A stretch of DNA of 64,000 nucleotides from Candidatus Babeliales bacterium (GCA_018062405.1 JAGOSF010000007.1:1-64000), one strand, 5' to 3'; shown: positions 12,001 through 21,388, counted from the stretch's first letter. Notes: generated by a model not told the origin, from the letters alone. Made by a program: numbers and translations.

Positions 12001-14477
12001 GCATAATAATTAGGAACTTGATCGCCAATCTGAATTGATAAAATACCAGGAATTGGACCTTGTGAATTAAATGTTTGATCCAAAGTAGCATTTGCAGCAA
12101 CTCGAGCTACCAACATTGCATCATCAGTCGTATCATCATACCCAATAATCATTAACGTATTATCACTCACCCCAATCAACTGTCGAAGTTGAACAGAAGT
12201 TCCACAGGTGATAACTAATGGCATAAGATACCCTGCTACAGGGTTACCTGTTGCAACGTTTAACACCTTAACTAAGAAATTAGTTCCAAGCGCTGCCGCA
12301 ACAGCAACGTTGCCATCAGCATTAAATGAGACCCGAACATTATCTGCAGTAATTGATGGATAACCAGCAAAAACATTGGCCGCAGTCCAGAAAACTTCTG
12401 ACCCTGGATTATAAATAGCGGTAACATCAATCTCACTGGTCACACTATTTTTATACCCAACAAAAATATTTCCATCATCGCCAACAATACCATTGTACAA
12501 AGGCCCCATATTTAAGCCAAAGTCATTTGATACAATATAGCCAGGTGTATTATTTTCATTAAATCTAAGATCTATCGCACCATCAATTTCATAATACGCA
12601 TTAATTTGACCAGTTGATGAAGGACCTGCTAAAAATAATAAAACTCTTGTTGGACCTTCAAACCCAACACCAAGACCTTGGAATCCTGAAACTTGATAAT
12701 CAGCATTCCATAGCAAAGTTCCATCTGCACTATATTTACGGAAAAGAGCTCCTGTACTTGAATAACCAGTTACATAAATATTTTGATCGCCATCTTCTAA
12801 GATGCTCGTGATATATTCACTAACAACAGAAGGAGTTTCTGAATTTTCTAAAACTAATTTTCCACCAGAACCAAATGTGTTATCATACAAACCAGCATTA
12901 GTTAAGCGAACAAGAATCATGCTCGTGTAACTATTTGTACCAGTGTAACCACTTGAACCGATTAACATATTACCAGAAATCAAATCGATCACTGTTTCTG
13001 CACCTTGTTGCATGCTTGATCGATATAACCCAACAAAAGGACACACAACCCCTGGATTTGTTTCGGTAAAACCATTTCCAAATAAAGAATCGGTCGTACC
13101 CTGTTCATGAGATTGAGGATATTGTGTCAACTGATAGATATATTGATTGCTATACAAACAAGAAAGATACGGAGTTGAAGTTCCTAAGTTTAATTCAGCT
13201 CCAACCGTAAATATTTGTCCATCTGGAGCAAGCGACATACTATAACTATTTGCAAATGTAGAAGGTGTAGCTCCCGATGCATTAAAAAAGTTAATGCCTG
13301 GAGTTGCTGCACTATTAAACGTATCATCTAAAACACCAGCATCAGTTGCTCTGATAATTGCCATCTGATTTGTTGTTGTATTAGAACCTACAAAATAAAC
13401 GTGGCTATCGGAGCTTGTTACCATACTCAATAGTCGATAACTATCTGTACCAAAATTTCCACCAGTTGTTACAAAGTTTGCAAAACTACCTGCAGCAGCA
13501 GTTGATGCTACAATACTTGCAGCCTTAATAACAGTTGGACTGCCAGATGGAACAGCGACCACAAGGTCACCTGTTGCATCAATCACCATGCATAATTGTG
13601 ACGTCACCATTGAAGAACCATCAAGATAACTCATCACAACTGGAGCTCCTGAATTCCAACTAATATCCACAAATCCTGTTACGGTTAATCGAGTAACATA
13701 AACTGATAAATTGGTAGCAACGTACGCAACATATAATTCGTCGTATTCATTAATATAAAGATTTGTTAAAGCAACTGTCGAAGTTGGGAAATCTTGCGAT
13801 CCATCAAATAAAATATATCCACCTAATCCAAATTCTGTATCGATTGCACCGGTCAATGTATATCGAGCAAGCATCGCATTGGTTCCATTAAAACCTACAG
13901 CAATAACTTCGCCTGATGTTTGAATTGCTAACTGATTAATTTGGCCAGTTGCTCCCCAGCTTGCACCATCAGTAAAATCAAACATTGTATCAACTGTACC
14001 ATTTGTATTGATTCTACGAATCCATGGAAGTGAGCTTCCATCATTTTGCCCAGCAACCAAGAATCGCTGTTGTTCATCAACAATGATCGATGATATTGGA
14101 TTTTGTAAACCAGTCAGTGTTAGTTTATTGCTCGTCCCTGCTGCAAAACTTGTATTGACTGCACCTTCTGCTGTATATTGAACAAGGTAACTATTACTTG
14201 AATCACCAAAAACAGCAACAATAATACCATTTGGTAACACAAGCGTTGCTACTGCTTGAGAATTTATGACCTGAGCAGCTAAGCTCACACTCCCATTCGT
14301 CCCAAAAATCCCGGTTGGAACTAACTGCCCGATCCTACCTGCGGCTTGGGTATCAACAACTCCTTGCGTATATTGATTTCCATAAATCCGCGACATCATT
14401 GGCTTAGAATTTACTGCTTCGAGCAAATTCGTCAGATTCATCACAAAAAAAATTGTGATGCCAAAATAGTTCTTCAT
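9042..14477 (-). CDS. Giant exported delta-60 repeat protein (1,811 aa)
   Basis: A short hydrophobic N-terminus (YFGITIFFVMNLTNLL) resembles a signal sequence. The protein then carries many delta-60-like units with GxLDxxFxxxG and strands such as DNKILVAGY or SGxIxVAG. The units are more diverged from one another than those of the neighbouring giant protein. The last 100 or so residues are not repeats: a charged, helical tail rich in Glu, Leu and Tyr, which might be a capping or anchoring segment. The ATG at 14477 has an AGGGGGG site a few bases upstream. The strand shared with the 2,839-aa paralogue and the spacer terminator suggest two separately terminated transcripts. Function is unknown; extracellular binding is inferred. 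Confidence 0.83.
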   Translation of the reverse strand: MKNYFGITIFFVMNLTNLLEAVNSKPMMSRIYGNQYTQGVVDTQAAGRIGQLVPTGIFGTNGSVSLAAQVINSQAVATLVLPNGIIVAVFGDSSNSYLVQYTAEGAVNTSFAAGTSNKLTLTGLQNPISSIIVDEQQRFLVAGQNDGSSLPWIRRINTNGTVDTMFDFTDGASWGATGQINQLAIQTSGEVIAVGFNGTNAMLARYTLTGAIDTEFGLGGYILFDGSQDFPTSTVALTNLYINEYDELYVAYVATNLSVYVTRLTVTGFVDISWNSGAPVVMSYLDGSSMVTSQLCMVIDATGDLVVAVPSGSPTVIKAASIVASTAAAGSFANFVTTGGNFGTDSYRLLSMVTSSDSHVYFVGSNTTTNQMAIIRATDAGVLDDTFNSAATPGINFFNASGATPSTFANSYSMSLAPDGQIFTVGAELNLGTSTPYLSCLYSNQYIYQLTQYPQSHEQGTTDSLFGNGFTETNPGVVCPFVGLYRSSMQQGAETVIDLISGNMLIGSSGYTGTNSYTSMILVRLTNAGLYDNTFGSGGKLVLENSETPSVVSEYITSILEDGDQNIYVTGYSSTGALFRKYSADGTLLWNADYQVSGFQGLGVGFEGPTRVLLFLAGPSSTGQINAYYEIDGAIDLRFNENNTPGYIVSNDFGLNMGPLYNGIVGDDGNIFVGYKNSVTSEIDVTAIYNPGSEVFWTAANVFAGYPSITADNVRVSFNADGNVAVAAALGTNFLVKVLNVATGNPVAGYLMPLVITCGTSVQLRQLIGVSDNTLMIIGYDDTTDDAMLVARVAANATLDQTFNSQGPIPGILSIQIGDQVPNYYARVGTGIMVQSRVGINQGNLVASAYEQMFSNDVTPIILRIFGTPGTTQVKNSPVHVRIPGEFDPTYGNAGIAEDYVLGATTPTANQEVRAIRQLTGTNIMTVVTDNNSSISYTKRLLQNSTADTTYGSGLGIAIPKLAGVERVETMVFDGSGNFLVTGSNATFGGFIKRILPTGTLDQSFGGSLTYPLGTVYGIMDSINACQQLTNGNIVIVGSLNGIGVVRMLNSAGQIVTNFGIGGQVYLGVNATSVSVDSSNNIYVAIAYTNSVLQAGILKLNATGQRVNSFGVSGFASSVLAEIDNASSLRSGFDDSGRICVAGSFGGADGQLAVNRITAVGQIDPTFNSGSQLNIEFEVTPTNVIVTSLVTLEDNKILVAGYQTSSTPANNYEFVACVNQAGERDHSFGVGGVGVVTFQAIPSPMQLERRLCNMNVQTNGDILLCGGEIPALNQETPLTMRMYGYLNVQPVPQFTGYQPSNSLPIVLNPLFNGNGISISPTITDMDMYGSSAIDSLGRTLVSGITSDGLFIVARYLASGLLDPDFGIDGVTSTTVAINGVLGGYVAVDSVNRVYVGGVKTTDKLIVARFTVDGDLDTDYGVGGIASSYLISNLSTGGYVTINSLGKALASGYTTDGNFVVTRFLLDGSVDTSFGLSINDYVAYVPVPSLESNAGVVADTINNIFVSGKAGTAMVLAKLDNDGILISGFGTAGIATSGDILGLVQGGALASNDHNQIVLGGLTANHSFVLARFVFNGDLDPDFGVSGIAYSDPVNVLNQFGGITVDNQHRTVVGGVATGYQQPRSMIVARFTDTGVLDTGFTSVGMATTGPITGLLTGGTVVTNVLNQIIIAGLTDGPAFVVAEMYSGDEIFVVNPSLLNPEDVRIYYYGNSRDYLEQVIALKFLARGITNRVVKVAVLAAVRSVILNYEQNYELQPGTNLIWNFSTNIAAFEVERLLLDELYSGSTEQIDEFFTLLETRAESMKFSSPQAL

Positions 14478-14666
14478 ACTCGCCCCCCTAAAAGTTCGTA
14501 CTAGAAATTTTTAAACACACCCATATAAAACACTTTGTTTCAGACCGATCATACATCACAAGCAAAACAAATTTAAAGAAAATCATAAAAAAGAGCTGAA
14601 TAAAAGCTGTGTAAAAAGAAAAAACGAGAAAATAATTTCAGTAAACTATCAAGAAAATATAAAAAA

Positions 14667-14694
14667 AAGGCAGCTCTCAGAAGAAAGCTGCCTT
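14667..14694 (-). terminator. Terminator hairpin, second of a tandem pair
   Basis: AAGGCAGCT and AGCTGCCTT pair around an eight-to-ten-base loop. The stem is flanked by A-runs and T-runs on both sides, so it would work on either strand. It lies downstream of the minus-strand gene ending at 14774, behind another hairpin at 14721-14760. Confidence 0.7.
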
Positions 14695-14720
14695 TTTTAT
14701 TTAAAATTTAATGATCATAA

Positions 14721-14760
14721 AAAAGAGTATGAAGACTTTCGCCTCTATACTCTTTTTTTT
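14721..14760 (-). terminator. Terminator hairpin, first of a tandem pair
   Basis: AAAAGAGTAT pairs with ATACTCTTTT around a 16-base loop, with T-runs on both strands. It starts 14 bases past the stop codon of the gene ending at 14774. Confidence 0.7.
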
Positions 14761-14773
14761 CTAATTCTAAAAT

Positions 14774-16177
14774 CTACGACAATAAAATTTCAAAGTTTGC
14801 CCACACAGACCAGGTCGAAATTGCTTGCTGACTATTTGCAAGGTCAACAGAACCGCCAATTCCGTAGGTGAAATTTTCTCGAACTCGTTGCAGACGAACA
14901 GCTACGGTACTACTTAACCACATGCCTGCAGCTGCAGAACTTAAGTTAAGATCATCAGTCACCAACTCTACTGGTGTATTATCAAGCGGGAAATATCGAC
15001 TATAATAATCCGTATCATCTGCTGAATAAGCTTGATTAATTTCTGCTGTGCTTGCAGTCGAAATACCACCAAGCGTCCCAAGAGCATAAATTCCATAACC
15101 AGAAGGGATTCTTGTCACTTGACGAATTGATTCTGCTTGATTGTAGAAGAAATTGTAACTTACTTCAAAAAGAGATTCTTCCATTTGTTTTTGTAAACGA
15201 GCATACATCGTAATCTGATTTCTACCTGCGATGAGAGCATCTTGTGTAAAAATATTAATCCCAGGCATACCAATACTTAAAGGTTCGGATCCTTCATAAT
15301 CAGAAAGAGGTGTAACTAAAAGATATCGAGACCATGGCCCGTTATCAGTTAAATCAAAAGTACGTTTTTCCCAATTTGCAATCAAATGACGGAAATTACC
15401 ACCAAAAACAAAAGACAACCCATTATCGTTAATAAACATCGTGTCAAAACCAAAACCTATACCCCAATGGTTTGTCCCAACTTGCGGTTCAAACAACCAT
15501 TCACTTTTTGTTCCTGCACCAGTTGGAACTTCGACAACACCAAACCCTGCAAAATATGATCGAGTATCTGACTCAGAAAATTCAGTTGAACCACCAAACA
15601 TAACCTGAATATTATCAAATCCTATAACTTGTCGTGATGCACCGATTTTTCCATATTCAAACTCGCTTTGAGTAAATGCTTCGTATGCATCATGAATAAT
15701 AAAACCAAGATAGGTATCTAAACCACCATTGCCGCCGCCAGTTTCTGTCAACTCTACCATTGTTTTTGATTCTAACAATGAAGTTCTTACGTCAAAGAAA
15801 ACATGCTCAAACTGTTTATAAGTGTGGAAAAGCAAACCGTAGATTTGCTGAGTTGGATGTAAATTCAATTTAGAAGAATAGTTAAAGTCTTCATTTGAAG
15901 AACCAAGATATAACCAAGTTGGGTTAAGATCACCCGTGCCACGTTGCTCTAAAGATAAGGTAGAAAGACCTTCTGGCGCCAAATTACTAACGGTGTGTTG
16001 AGGATCAAACATTTGAGAAATCCACGGCTCAAATTCTATACTTAAATTTTCATGTGAATAATCAATTTGTTTATACAGTAACGGAGACGATGTAACAAGT
16101 CGATGATTCATCGTTGATGAAATTGCATCTAATTTCAATCCCGAAAAAAGCAACAACACTAAAATTATTTTTTTCAT
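14774..16177 (-). CDS. Exported outer-membrane-barrel-like protein (467 aa)
   Basis: The N-terminus is a clear signal peptide (MKKIILVLLLFSGLKLDA). The rest has no further membrane helix and is rich in alternating aromatic and polar segments (for example FHTYKQFEHVFFDVRTSLLES, QKQMEESLFEVSYNFFYNQ in shorter pieces), the pattern of a transmembrane beta-barrel. It ends WANFEILLS, a strand-like end without the classical terminal Phe. I recognise no named family; a porin-like or MOMP-like surface protein is the likeliest reading. It has its own spacer upstream and two terminators downstream, so it is probably a single-gene transcript. The 566-aa protein at 23688-25388 looks similar in overall design. 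Confidence 0.65.
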   Translation of the reverse strand: MKKIILVLLLFSGLKLDAISSTMNHRLVTSSPLLYKQIDYSHENLSIEFEPWISQMFDPQHTVSNLAPEGLSTLSLEQRGTGDLNPTWLYLGSSNEDFNYSSKLNLHPTQQIYGLLFHTYKQFEHVFFDVRTSLLESKTMVELTETGGGNGGLDTYLGFIIHDAYEAFTQSEFEYGKIGASRQVIGFDNIQVMFGGSTEFSESDTRSYFAGFGVVEVPTGAGTKSEWLFEPQVGTNHWGIGFGFDTMFINDNGLSFVFGGNFRHLIANWEKRTFDLTDNGPWSRYLLVTPLSDYEGSEPLSIGMPGINIFTQDALIAGRNQITMYARLQKQMEESLFEVSYNFFYNQAESIRQVTRIPSGYGIYALGTLGGISTASTAEINQAYSADDTDYYSRYFPLDNTPVELVTDDLNLSSAAAGMWLSSTVAVRLQRVRENFTYGIGGSVDLANSQQAISTWSVWANFEILLS

Positions 16178-16434
16178 ACTAACCCTTTATTCTCTTTATT
16201 TTTTTCAATCTATCATACAAATAATAAAAATTAATAAACAATATTTATTATCATGATTACTACACTGTTTTATGATTTTTTCAATTCATTTATATTAAAT
16301 GTAAATTTTAAAAGCATAAAAAGCTCACGGATCGACAGGATGCAGAGTATTTCTTTTTCAAACAACAAATATGAAATAAAAAAAAATCAAAGGCAAGAGA
16401 TTTAGCATCAAATTATGTTAAAAAAAAGAAGCAT

Positions 16435-16455
16435 GAGCCCAAGCTTTTGGGTTTC
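16435..16455 (-). terminator. Second hairpin downstream of bamA
   Basis: GAGCCCAA and TTGGGTTTC pair around a four-base loop. On the minus strand a run of eight T follows after about a dozen bases. It probably acts as a back-up terminator. Confidence 0.45.
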
Positions 16456-16477
16456 AGTCTAAAAAACAGCTCCAACA

Positions 16478-16520
16478 AAGAAAGGGACCAAAGATTTTTA
16501 CTCCTTTGAACCCTTTCTTT
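16478..16520 (-). terminator. Long hairpin directly after bamA
   Basis: Arms at 16478-16494 and 16504-16520 (AAAGAAAGGG..CAAAG and CTTTG..CCCTTTCTTT) pair with one 2-nt internal mismatch around a nine-base loop, five bases past the bamA stop codon. The T-tract beyond is weak. Confidence 0.65.
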
Positions 16521-16525
16521 AGCAA

Positions 16526-19444
16526 CTAAAAAGCTTGTCCAAGTGTTAAATACCAAACATACGGTGGTTCAAACTCTGGATATTTTCTATCTAATTTAAA
16601 TGATATATCAAAACGCAGTGGACCAATTGGCGTATTGTATCGAAATCCAAAACCAAGACCGCCCAGCATATTTTCTGGAACATCTTGTACAGAATCTTTG
16701 ATTAAAACGCCAGCATCAAAAAAGACTGCGCCTTCGAGCTGATAATAAATTGGAAATCGAGTTTCGAAATTACAATTGAACATAGTTCGACCACCCTGAT
16801 TAACATAATGCCACAAATTTTTTGCTTCAAGCGGCAATCCAGAACTTGGAGCATAAATCGGTTTTGTTAAACGGCCAAGCGGTGGGCAATAATCACGATC
16901 ATACCCGCGAAGCGTATTTGCTCCCCCAAGATAAAAACGATCAATTGGTAAAATTTCATTATATTGCTGATTAAAAATATGACCGATGCGTGTTCGAATT
17001 GCAAAAACAACTTGCGGAGTAAACGGAATATACAAAGCGTATTCGCCCAAAAATTTAAATAAACTTGTCTGATCAACAATATCTGCCATAGCAAGGAGTG
17101 TAATTAAAGCATTGCTACCAGAACGAGGATTGACAACGTTATCAACATTGGTCCACATCAAAGAAGGCTCTGCAAAAAGAAATGCTATTTTTTTTCCGAA
17201 AAATGACGGCTTATAATCAATACTGATTCCAATATCATCGATATCTGCTATTGATACACCCTTAAATTCAATACCAACACTCATACCAACATTGATATTT
17301 TCATACTTTTCTTGTAATCCAAATAAAACACCTTGCTGAGCTGCGTTATAAATCGAAACATCACTACCAATGTACAAAGGCTGCAAATAATGGTTGTCAT
17401 AAATTTTTAATTGAGACCGAATTCGTCGATGAGCAAAAAGCCATGGCATTAAATATTGCATCGAAAAATTTTCATAAAATCTTGTAAAATCAGCTTCGAC
17501 AACAACACGATCGCCAAATTTAAATGGGTTATTTAAAATCAAGGTTCCACCGGCTTTGTAAGAAAAACCTTGTTGCAAAGAAAAGTCTTTACCAACTTGT
17601 TGAGCACCTATTCGAGTTCTTACTTCATACTTATCGGCAGCAATTAATTTTACACCAACAGGAATATGTCCAAGATCATCGGTCTCTTTATGAGAAAAAA
17701 CGTGAACCGTATCAAAAAGTTCTAAGTTTCTTAAATTAGCCATCGAATCTTCTATTTTTTTCTTATCCCAAATTTGCCCTTGCTCAATATTGAGCTCTCG
17801 CTTTAAATATTTAAAGGGAATCTGAGAATTACCAGTCACGACAAATCTACCAAAATGAACCTGCTTTTCATCAAGATGAATTTTCCATACTAATATAATT
17901 CCATCTTCTGTTGAGACAAATTCATATTCAACAATTACCTTGGTGTGGCCAAGATCTTTAAAGTGGGTTATCAACCAATTTTTTTGCGTAGAAATCCAAC
18001 TATAATTAAAAGGAATTGCATCTTTTAACCCACTCAATTGCACAAATGGTTTTTCGAGCAATAATTCTGGGTACCCTTCAATTTCTACCGATTTCAACTT
18101 ACGCATAACCCCTTCATCAAGCGTTAAAAACGCTTTATAATCGACTGTTTTATAATTTTCAGCTTGCGGATAAAAAGGGATAAACTCTTCTTTTACAATT
18201 TTAATATCCCAAAATCCATGCTGCATGTACATCTGCTTTAACATTGAAATTGCCTGAGAAAAAGCATCTCGATCAAAAGGAAGATTGTGCAATGATCCAA
18301 AACATTCTGATTGCAGTTTTTTTGATGGAATATGAAAATTATCCTTAATTTCAACATCTTGCAAAAGAGCTCGTTTACCTTCGTGAATCACGCAAAACGT
18401 TTTATTCTCTTCTTCTTTTACCGAAACTTTAACATCCCAAAATCCTTTTGATTTATACATCGACTCGATTTCATCTGCTAAAATTGCTCCGGGAAAATGC
18501 CATGAAGATTTTCCGTACATCGAAATATTTTCTAAAAAATTTTCTTGCGTAAAAAAATGATTACCCCAAAAAACAAACTCTTTTTTTTCATCAAAAGACA
18601 GATTAAAATTAAGATCAACTTGATGATGATCATAATCAATCATCAAATCGTAGGTAACTTGAGATTGACTAAAACCTTTTTTAGTTAAAAAATGCTTTAA
18701 CTGTGCAATTGCCTTTTCAACCAATTCTTTGGTGTATTTTAATTTAAAAAATCGTTTAATAAATAATTTATGAAGCTGCTGATTAATCAATAATAAATCC
18801 TGCTGAGAAACTTTATCGATCGATGCAATATCAAACTTACAATTCCCAACAGTAAACTGATGACCTTTATGTAAAAACAGATCAACTTTTACCGTTTTTA
18901 AAATCGGATCATAAATAACCTCATCTTCTACTTCAGCTTTAAAACAACCGTCCTGGTAAAATTTTTCTTTGATTTTTTTTAATGAATATTGATGTTTTTT
19001 TTCTTCAAAACATTCTCCTGTCTCCATGATGTAAGCACTTTTATACTTTTCTTTGCCAATCATAGAACCATGAAGTCGAAACGAAGAAAGGACAAATAGA
19101 CCTTCGAGCTTAAAAATTAATCGATGATCAACTGGATAATAGAACAGTTCTATTTTAGAAAAATATTCTTTTTTGCGAAGATAGAAAACTGTCTGCTCAA
19201 GGTCTGCAACAGAAATATGGGACATCGGAACAAGATCGATTAAGTACAACAACTCGTCTTGATCAACTTTAAAATCTGCTTGGATATCAATTGATTTAAC
19301 AAATATTTTTGTAGGCAATGATGTTTTTAAACCAGAAGAATTATGAGTACAATCAACTATTATTTCTTGTCCACATATCCAAGAAGATTGAAAAGCTGTA
19401 AAAAATAAAAATAAAAGAAACTGCACATTTTTTTTAAAGGACAT
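16526..19444 (-). CDS. bamA: Outer-membrane assembly factor BamA (Omp85 family)
   Basis: BamA inserts beta-barrel proteins into the outer membrane. The 972-aa protein has a signal peptide (residues 1 to about 25), then several POTRA-like domains up to about residue 620, including KIFVKSIDIQADF at the first and RFVVTGNSQIPFKYLKREL later. A roughly 350-residue barrel follows. The barrel has the loop-6 motif as NTLRGYDRD and ends in LTLGQAF, the terminal Phe of the beta-signal. It is longer than Escherichia coli BamA (about 810 aa), mainly in the POTRA part. A TamA-like role cannot be excluded, but no second Omp85 gene is in the window. The degenerate acylphosphatase gene lies 93 bases upstream on the same strand. 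Confidence 0.88.
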   Translation of the reverse strand: MSFKKNVQFLLFLFFTAFQSSWICGQEIIVDCTHNSSGLKTSLPTKIFVKSIDIQADFKVDQDELLYLIDLVPMSHISVADLEQTVFYLRKKEYFSKIELFYYPVDHRLIFKLEGLFVLSSFRLHGSMIGKEKYKSAYIMETGECFEEKKHQYSLKKIKEKFYQDGCFKAEVEDEVIYDPILKTVKVDLFLHKGHQFTVGNCKFDIASIDKVSQQDLLLINQQLHKLFIKRFFKLKYTKELVEKAIAQLKHFLTKKGFSQSQVTYDLMIDYDHHQVDLNFNLSFDEKKEFVFWGNHFFTQENFLENISMYGKSSWHFPGAILADEIESMYKSKGFWDVKVSVKEEENKTFCVIHEGKRALLQDVEIKDNFHIPSKKLQSECFGSLHNLPFDRDAFSQAISMLKQMYMQHGFWDIKIVKEEFIPFYPQAENYKTVDYKAFLTLDEGVMRKLKSVEIEGYPELLLEKPFVQLSGLKDAIPFNYSWISTQKNWLITHFKDLGHTKVIVEYEFVSTEDGIILVWKIHLDEKQVHFGRFVVTGNSQIPFKYLKRELNIEQGQIWDKKKIEDSMANLRNLELFDTVHVFSHKETDDLGHIPVGVKLIAADKYEVRTRIGAQQVGKDFSLQQGFSYKAGGTLILNNPFKFGDRVVVEADFTRFYENFSMQYLMPWLFAHRRIRSQLKIYDNHYLQPLYIGSDVSIYNAAQQGVLFGLQEKYENINVGMSVGIEFKGVSIADIDDIGISIDYKPSFFGKKIAFLFAEPSLMWTNVDNVVNPRSGSNALITLLAMADIVDQTSLFKFLGEYALYIPFTPQVVFAIRTRIGHIFNQQYNEILPIDRFYLGGANTLRGYDRDYCPPLGRLTKPIYAPSSGLPLEAKNLWHYVNQGGRTMFNCNFETRFPIYYQLEGAVFFDAGVLIKDSVQDVPENMLGGLGFGFRYNTPIGPLRFDISFKLDRKYPEFEPPYVWYLTLGQAF

Positions 19445-19473
19445 GTAAATAATAGAAAAAGAAGAACATCTTT

Positions 19474-19494
19474 GGATTTAGACAATCTAAATCC
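19474..19494 (-). terminator. Small hairpin between the acylphosphatase-like gene and bamA
   Basis: GGATTTAGA and TCTAAATCC form a perfect nine-pair stem with a three-base loop. There is no strong T-tract, so it may be a weak terminator or an RNA-processing site rather than a full stop. Confidence 0.4.
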
Positions 19495-19537
19495 CTTCTT
19501 TAAATTTACCATATTTTAAAAAATTGTCTTTCAAAAA

Positions 19538-19816
19538 TCATTCTACAATGCGAAAAACTCCACGATAAGAACGATCTGTTGAGCAAGTTTCTATTTTTAT
19601 ATTTTGCAAACTTACCTTCTCACTCCCAAGATATAAACAGTCGATAAAATCTTCGACTTGATCTTGTGGCCCGCAAACATACAATTGAATAACTCCCTCT
19701 TTTACTTTTTGACCAATTCCCTCTATCCCATAATCTTCAGCGTGCTTTGCGATAAAAGTTTCGAGAACTTTTTGCGCATCTTGCACTTCAAATAACAGTT
19801 TTACACACTTTTTCAT
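19538..19816 (-). CDS. Degenerate acylphosphatase-fold protein
   Basis: The 92-aa protein aligns with the small acylphosphatase fold in length and pattern (IEGIGQKVKEGVIQLYVCGP, where active enzymes have GxVRNxxDGxVExxxxG, and a later SYRGVFRIVE where others have FxIR). Acylphosphatases hydrolyse carboxyl-phosphate bonds using an Arg in the VQGVGFR loop and a downstream Asn. Here that loop reads VQDAQKVLETF and the Asn position is Gln, so both catalytic residues seem to be missing. I placed the start at the ATG at 19816, since AAGGGAG sits eight bases upstream; longer versions lack such a site. It is probably non-enzymatic, perhaps a nucleic-acid or protein-binding remnant. Confidence 0.65.
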   Translation of the reverse strand: MKKCVKLLFEVQDAQKVLETFIAKHAEDYGIEGIGQKVKEGVIQLYVCGPQDQVEDFIDCLYLGSEKVSLQNIKIETCSTDRSYRGVFRIVE

Positions 19817-19975
19817 AAGACGCTCCCTTTCCGCTCCTTTTTTTATTGCAACTGAATCTATCAAATTACGAAAAAAATTGTCAAAAGATTCTTAATTTTA
19901 TTTTTTCTGGACCAAAATTTATAAGTTAGTAAAATATATAACAAAGTTTAAAATTTTAGCTGTAATAAAGATATT

Positions 19976-21388
19976 ATGAATACATGTAGAGTTCGTTTCG
20001 CTCCATCACCAACCGGAATCATGCACATCGGCAATGTCCGCACAGCCCTTTTAAACTATATTTTTGCGTTGAAAAACAAAGGGACGTTTATTTTACGTGT
20101 CGAAGATACCGATCAAGAAAGAAATATTGATCCACAATCTATTTTTGATCATCTTGCTTGGCTTGGAATCAATTACCAAGAAGGCCCTGGTGTCGGCGGA
20201 CCATGCAGCCCTTATTTTCAATCACAACGTCATGACATTTATAAAGACTATTTAGAAAAATTACAAAAAACGAATCACGTGTATCGTTGTTTTTGTACTC
20301 AAGAGCAACTTGAAGTGAAAAGAAATCGACAAATTGCTTTAAAAAATCCACCTCGGTATGACCGATCTTGTTTACGATTATCACCAACAGAAATTCAAAA
20401 TAATCTTGAAAACCAAGTTCCTTTTATTTGGCGCATGAAAATTGATGAAACACAAACTATTCAATTTATAGATCTTGGTCATGGAATTTTAACATTTGAA
20501 CTTAAAAATTTTTCTGACTTTGCCATAAGCCGCGTTGATGGAAGCTTTACTTTTATGTTTGCCAACTGCATCGATGATATAACCATGAAAATATCACACA
20601 TTTTGCGCGGGCAAGATCATATGACCAATACCGTTGGACAGATCACAATTATGAAAGCATTGAATCACACTTTCCCAATTTTTTGGCATTTACCAATTTT
20701 ATTTAACACCGACAACAAAAAACTTTCAAAACGTGATCAAGGTTTCTCGCTTGAAGATTTAAAAACTGAAGGTTTTTTACCTCAAGCAATTGCAAATTAT
20801 CTTGGAATTATTGGCGCTTCTTTTGAAAAAGAAATTTTATCACTGCAAGAACTTGCTGATAGTTATAATTTTGAAAATATGCACACGACCAATCAGATCA
20901 AGTATGATATTGAAAAAATGAAATGGGTTAACCATAAATGGATTATGCAAACTCCAATTGCAGAGCTTGTGCAACTATGTAAACCATTTTTAGCGCAACA
21001 TTTTAATCTTGATAGCACCAGTGATGCAACGCTTACAACACTGATTCAATCAGTTCAAACCGACATTGTTGTTTTGCAAGATGTGCGAAAATTATTAGAA
21101 TTTTATTTCATAAAACCTGTGATTAGTCAAGAACAGATCGATGCAATCATTCCAGACCAATCAATAAGTAAAAAAATTCAAACAATTTTAGATGCTCATA
21201 AAAACAACTCTGATTCTGAAACCTTTTTTGCAATAATAAAAAAAGAAATGGTAACAAATTCAATTGTGCTTAAAGATTATTTCTCCTACATTCGATTATT
21301 AATTACCGGTAATCCAAAAGGTCTTGGTATTGCTGAATTAGAAAAATGTTTAGGTTTTGAAGAAATACAACAACGACTGTGTCGATAA
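19976..21388 (+). CDS. gltX: Glutamyl-tRNA synthetase
   Basis: GltX charges tRNA-Glu (and in many bacteria tRNA-Gln) with glutamate in the cytoplasm. The 470-aa length is normal. The class I signature appears as RFAPSPTGIMHIGNVRTALL near the N-terminus, the substrate motif LRVEDTDQER follows, and the KMSKS loop is present as KLSKRDQG. The C-terminal anticodon-binding part is helical and somewhat diverged. A GltX1 or GltX2 specificity cannot be told from the sequence; no gatCAB genes are in the window. It starts the plus-strand run, divergent from the acylphosphatase-like gene. Confidence 0.95.
   Translation: MNTCRVRFAPSPTGIMHIGNVRTALLNYIFALKNKGTFILRVEDTDQERNIDPQSIFDHLAWLGINYQEGPGVGGPCSPYFQSQRHDIYKDYLEKLQKTNHVYRCFCTQEQLEVKRNRQIALKNPPRYDRSCLRLSPTEIQNNLENQVPFIWRMKIDETQTIQFIDLGHGILTFELKNFSDFAISRVDGSFTFMFANCIDDITMKISHILRGQDHMTNTVGQITIMKALNHTFPIFWHLPILFNTDNKKLSKRDQGFSLEDLKTEGFLPQAIANYLGIIGASFEKEILSLQELADSYNFENMHTTNQIKYDIEKMKWVNHKWIMQTPIAELVQLCKPFLAQHFNLDSTSDATLTTLIQSVQTDIVVLQDVRKLLEFYFIKPVISQEQIDAIIPDQSISKKIQTILDAHKNNSDSETFFAIIKKEMVTNSIVLKDYFSYIRLLITGNPKGLGIAELEKCLGFEEIQQRLCR

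Larger units (their letters stand above)
16178..16525. other. Gene-free spacer downstream of bamA
   Basis: No ORF is credible in this 348-base, very AT-rich stretch. It carries two hairpins that can end bamA transcription (16478-16520 and 16435-16455). The remaining roughly 250 bases should include the promoter of the barrel protein gene starting at 16177; no well-spaced pair of boxes stands out. Confidence 0.55.
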
